This document shows, piece by piece, positions 14,217 to 14,367 of a stretch of DNA of 14,367 nucleotides. Position 1 is the stretch's first letter. Each line of letters begins with the position of its first letter. The notes under the pieces were generated by a model. The model saw nothing but the letters and a program-made list of their open reading frames with translations. It made no database searches and was not told where the DNA came from. This DNA comes from an uncultured Acetatifactor sp. (GTDB lineage: Bacteria > Bacillota > Clostridia > Lachnospirales > Lachnospiraceae), in contig CAJUJN010000099.1 in assembly GCA_910586775.1 (NCBI GenBank), positions 1 through 14,367 on the forward strand, in the 5' to 3' direction. Made by a program: the position numbers and the translations under genes.

Positions 14217-14367
14217 AGCCACAGGAGGCTGGAAGCCACGGCAAATGCTGAAAAGTTTATGAAAGTGGTACGCAAGTACACCAGCTTTGAGGAACTCACC
14301 CCTACCCTGTTACGGGAGTTTGTGGAGAAAATCGTTATCCACGAATCGGAAGCCCTTGACGGGAAAC
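14217..14367 (+). pseudogene. C-terminal remnant of a large serine recombinase (DUF4368 region)
   Basis: The frame reads EKFMKVVRKYTSFEELTPTL and then LREFVEKIVIHE, the conserved C-terminal pattern of Tn4451/TnpX-like large serine recombinases of clostridial mobile elements. An in-frame TAA at 14214-14216 precedes it, and the catalytic serine and recombinase domains are absent from the upstream sequence, so only the tail survives here. It runs off the right edge of the window. Whether the break reflects deletion or insertion cannot be seen. Confidence 0.65.

Overview
The window looks like chromosomal DNA from a Lachnospiraceae-type member of the Clostridia (Bacillota). The evidence is strong AGGAGG-type ribosome binding sites, TTG as well as ATG starts, a T-box leader in front of prolyl-tRNA synthetase, an archaeal/eukaryotic-type ProRS, a sporulation-lineage style D,D-carboxypeptidase, and an ArsR-DUF2087 regulator. 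Family assignment rests on sequence recognition only; no database search was run.

Positions 1-9990 are mostly housekeeping. At the left edge is the 5' half of a tRNA-Pro(CGG) on the minus strand with a good promoter but no recognisable 3' half. Then come an RlmI-type 23S rRNA methyltransferase, a promoter and T-box riboswitch reading a proline codon (CCU), a 109-bp tandem duplication in the leader, and proS. An alpha/beta hydrolase and a DEDDh exonuclease with a Cys-rich tail follow as a tight pair closed by a terminator. A minus-strand D-Ala-D-Ala carboxypeptidase (DacF-like) is divergent from trmB. After trmB comes a block of four structured 39/40-bp repeats, then a thioredoxin with a CNPC active site and a YitT-family membrane protein. 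Several of these genes serve translation (rRNA and tRNA methylation, tRNA charging).

Positions 10000-14367 are accessory. A minus-strand gene encodes a protein that is largely a 14-heptad coiled coil, built from 21-bp tandem DNA repeats. It is followed by a non-coding stretch with two perfect 16-bp palindromes, then a complete but inactivated IS4-family element (18-bp terminal inverted repeats, 9-bp target duplication, transposase broken by a frameshift and an in-frame stop). Next is a very AT-rich segment with a near-consensus promoter and a small hairpin. A short leader ORF, an unrecognised helical 119-aa protein and an ArsR-DUF2087 regulator then lie close together and are probably co-transcribed. 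The window ends in the C-terminal remnant of a large serine recombinase, so this half has probably seen repeated insertion and decay.

I found no complete defence system, CRISPR array, prophage or biosynthetic cluster. The best candidates for something undescribed are the coupled helical-protein/ArsR-DUF2087 module, the homogenised heptad-repeat protein, and the structured tandem repeats before proS and trx.
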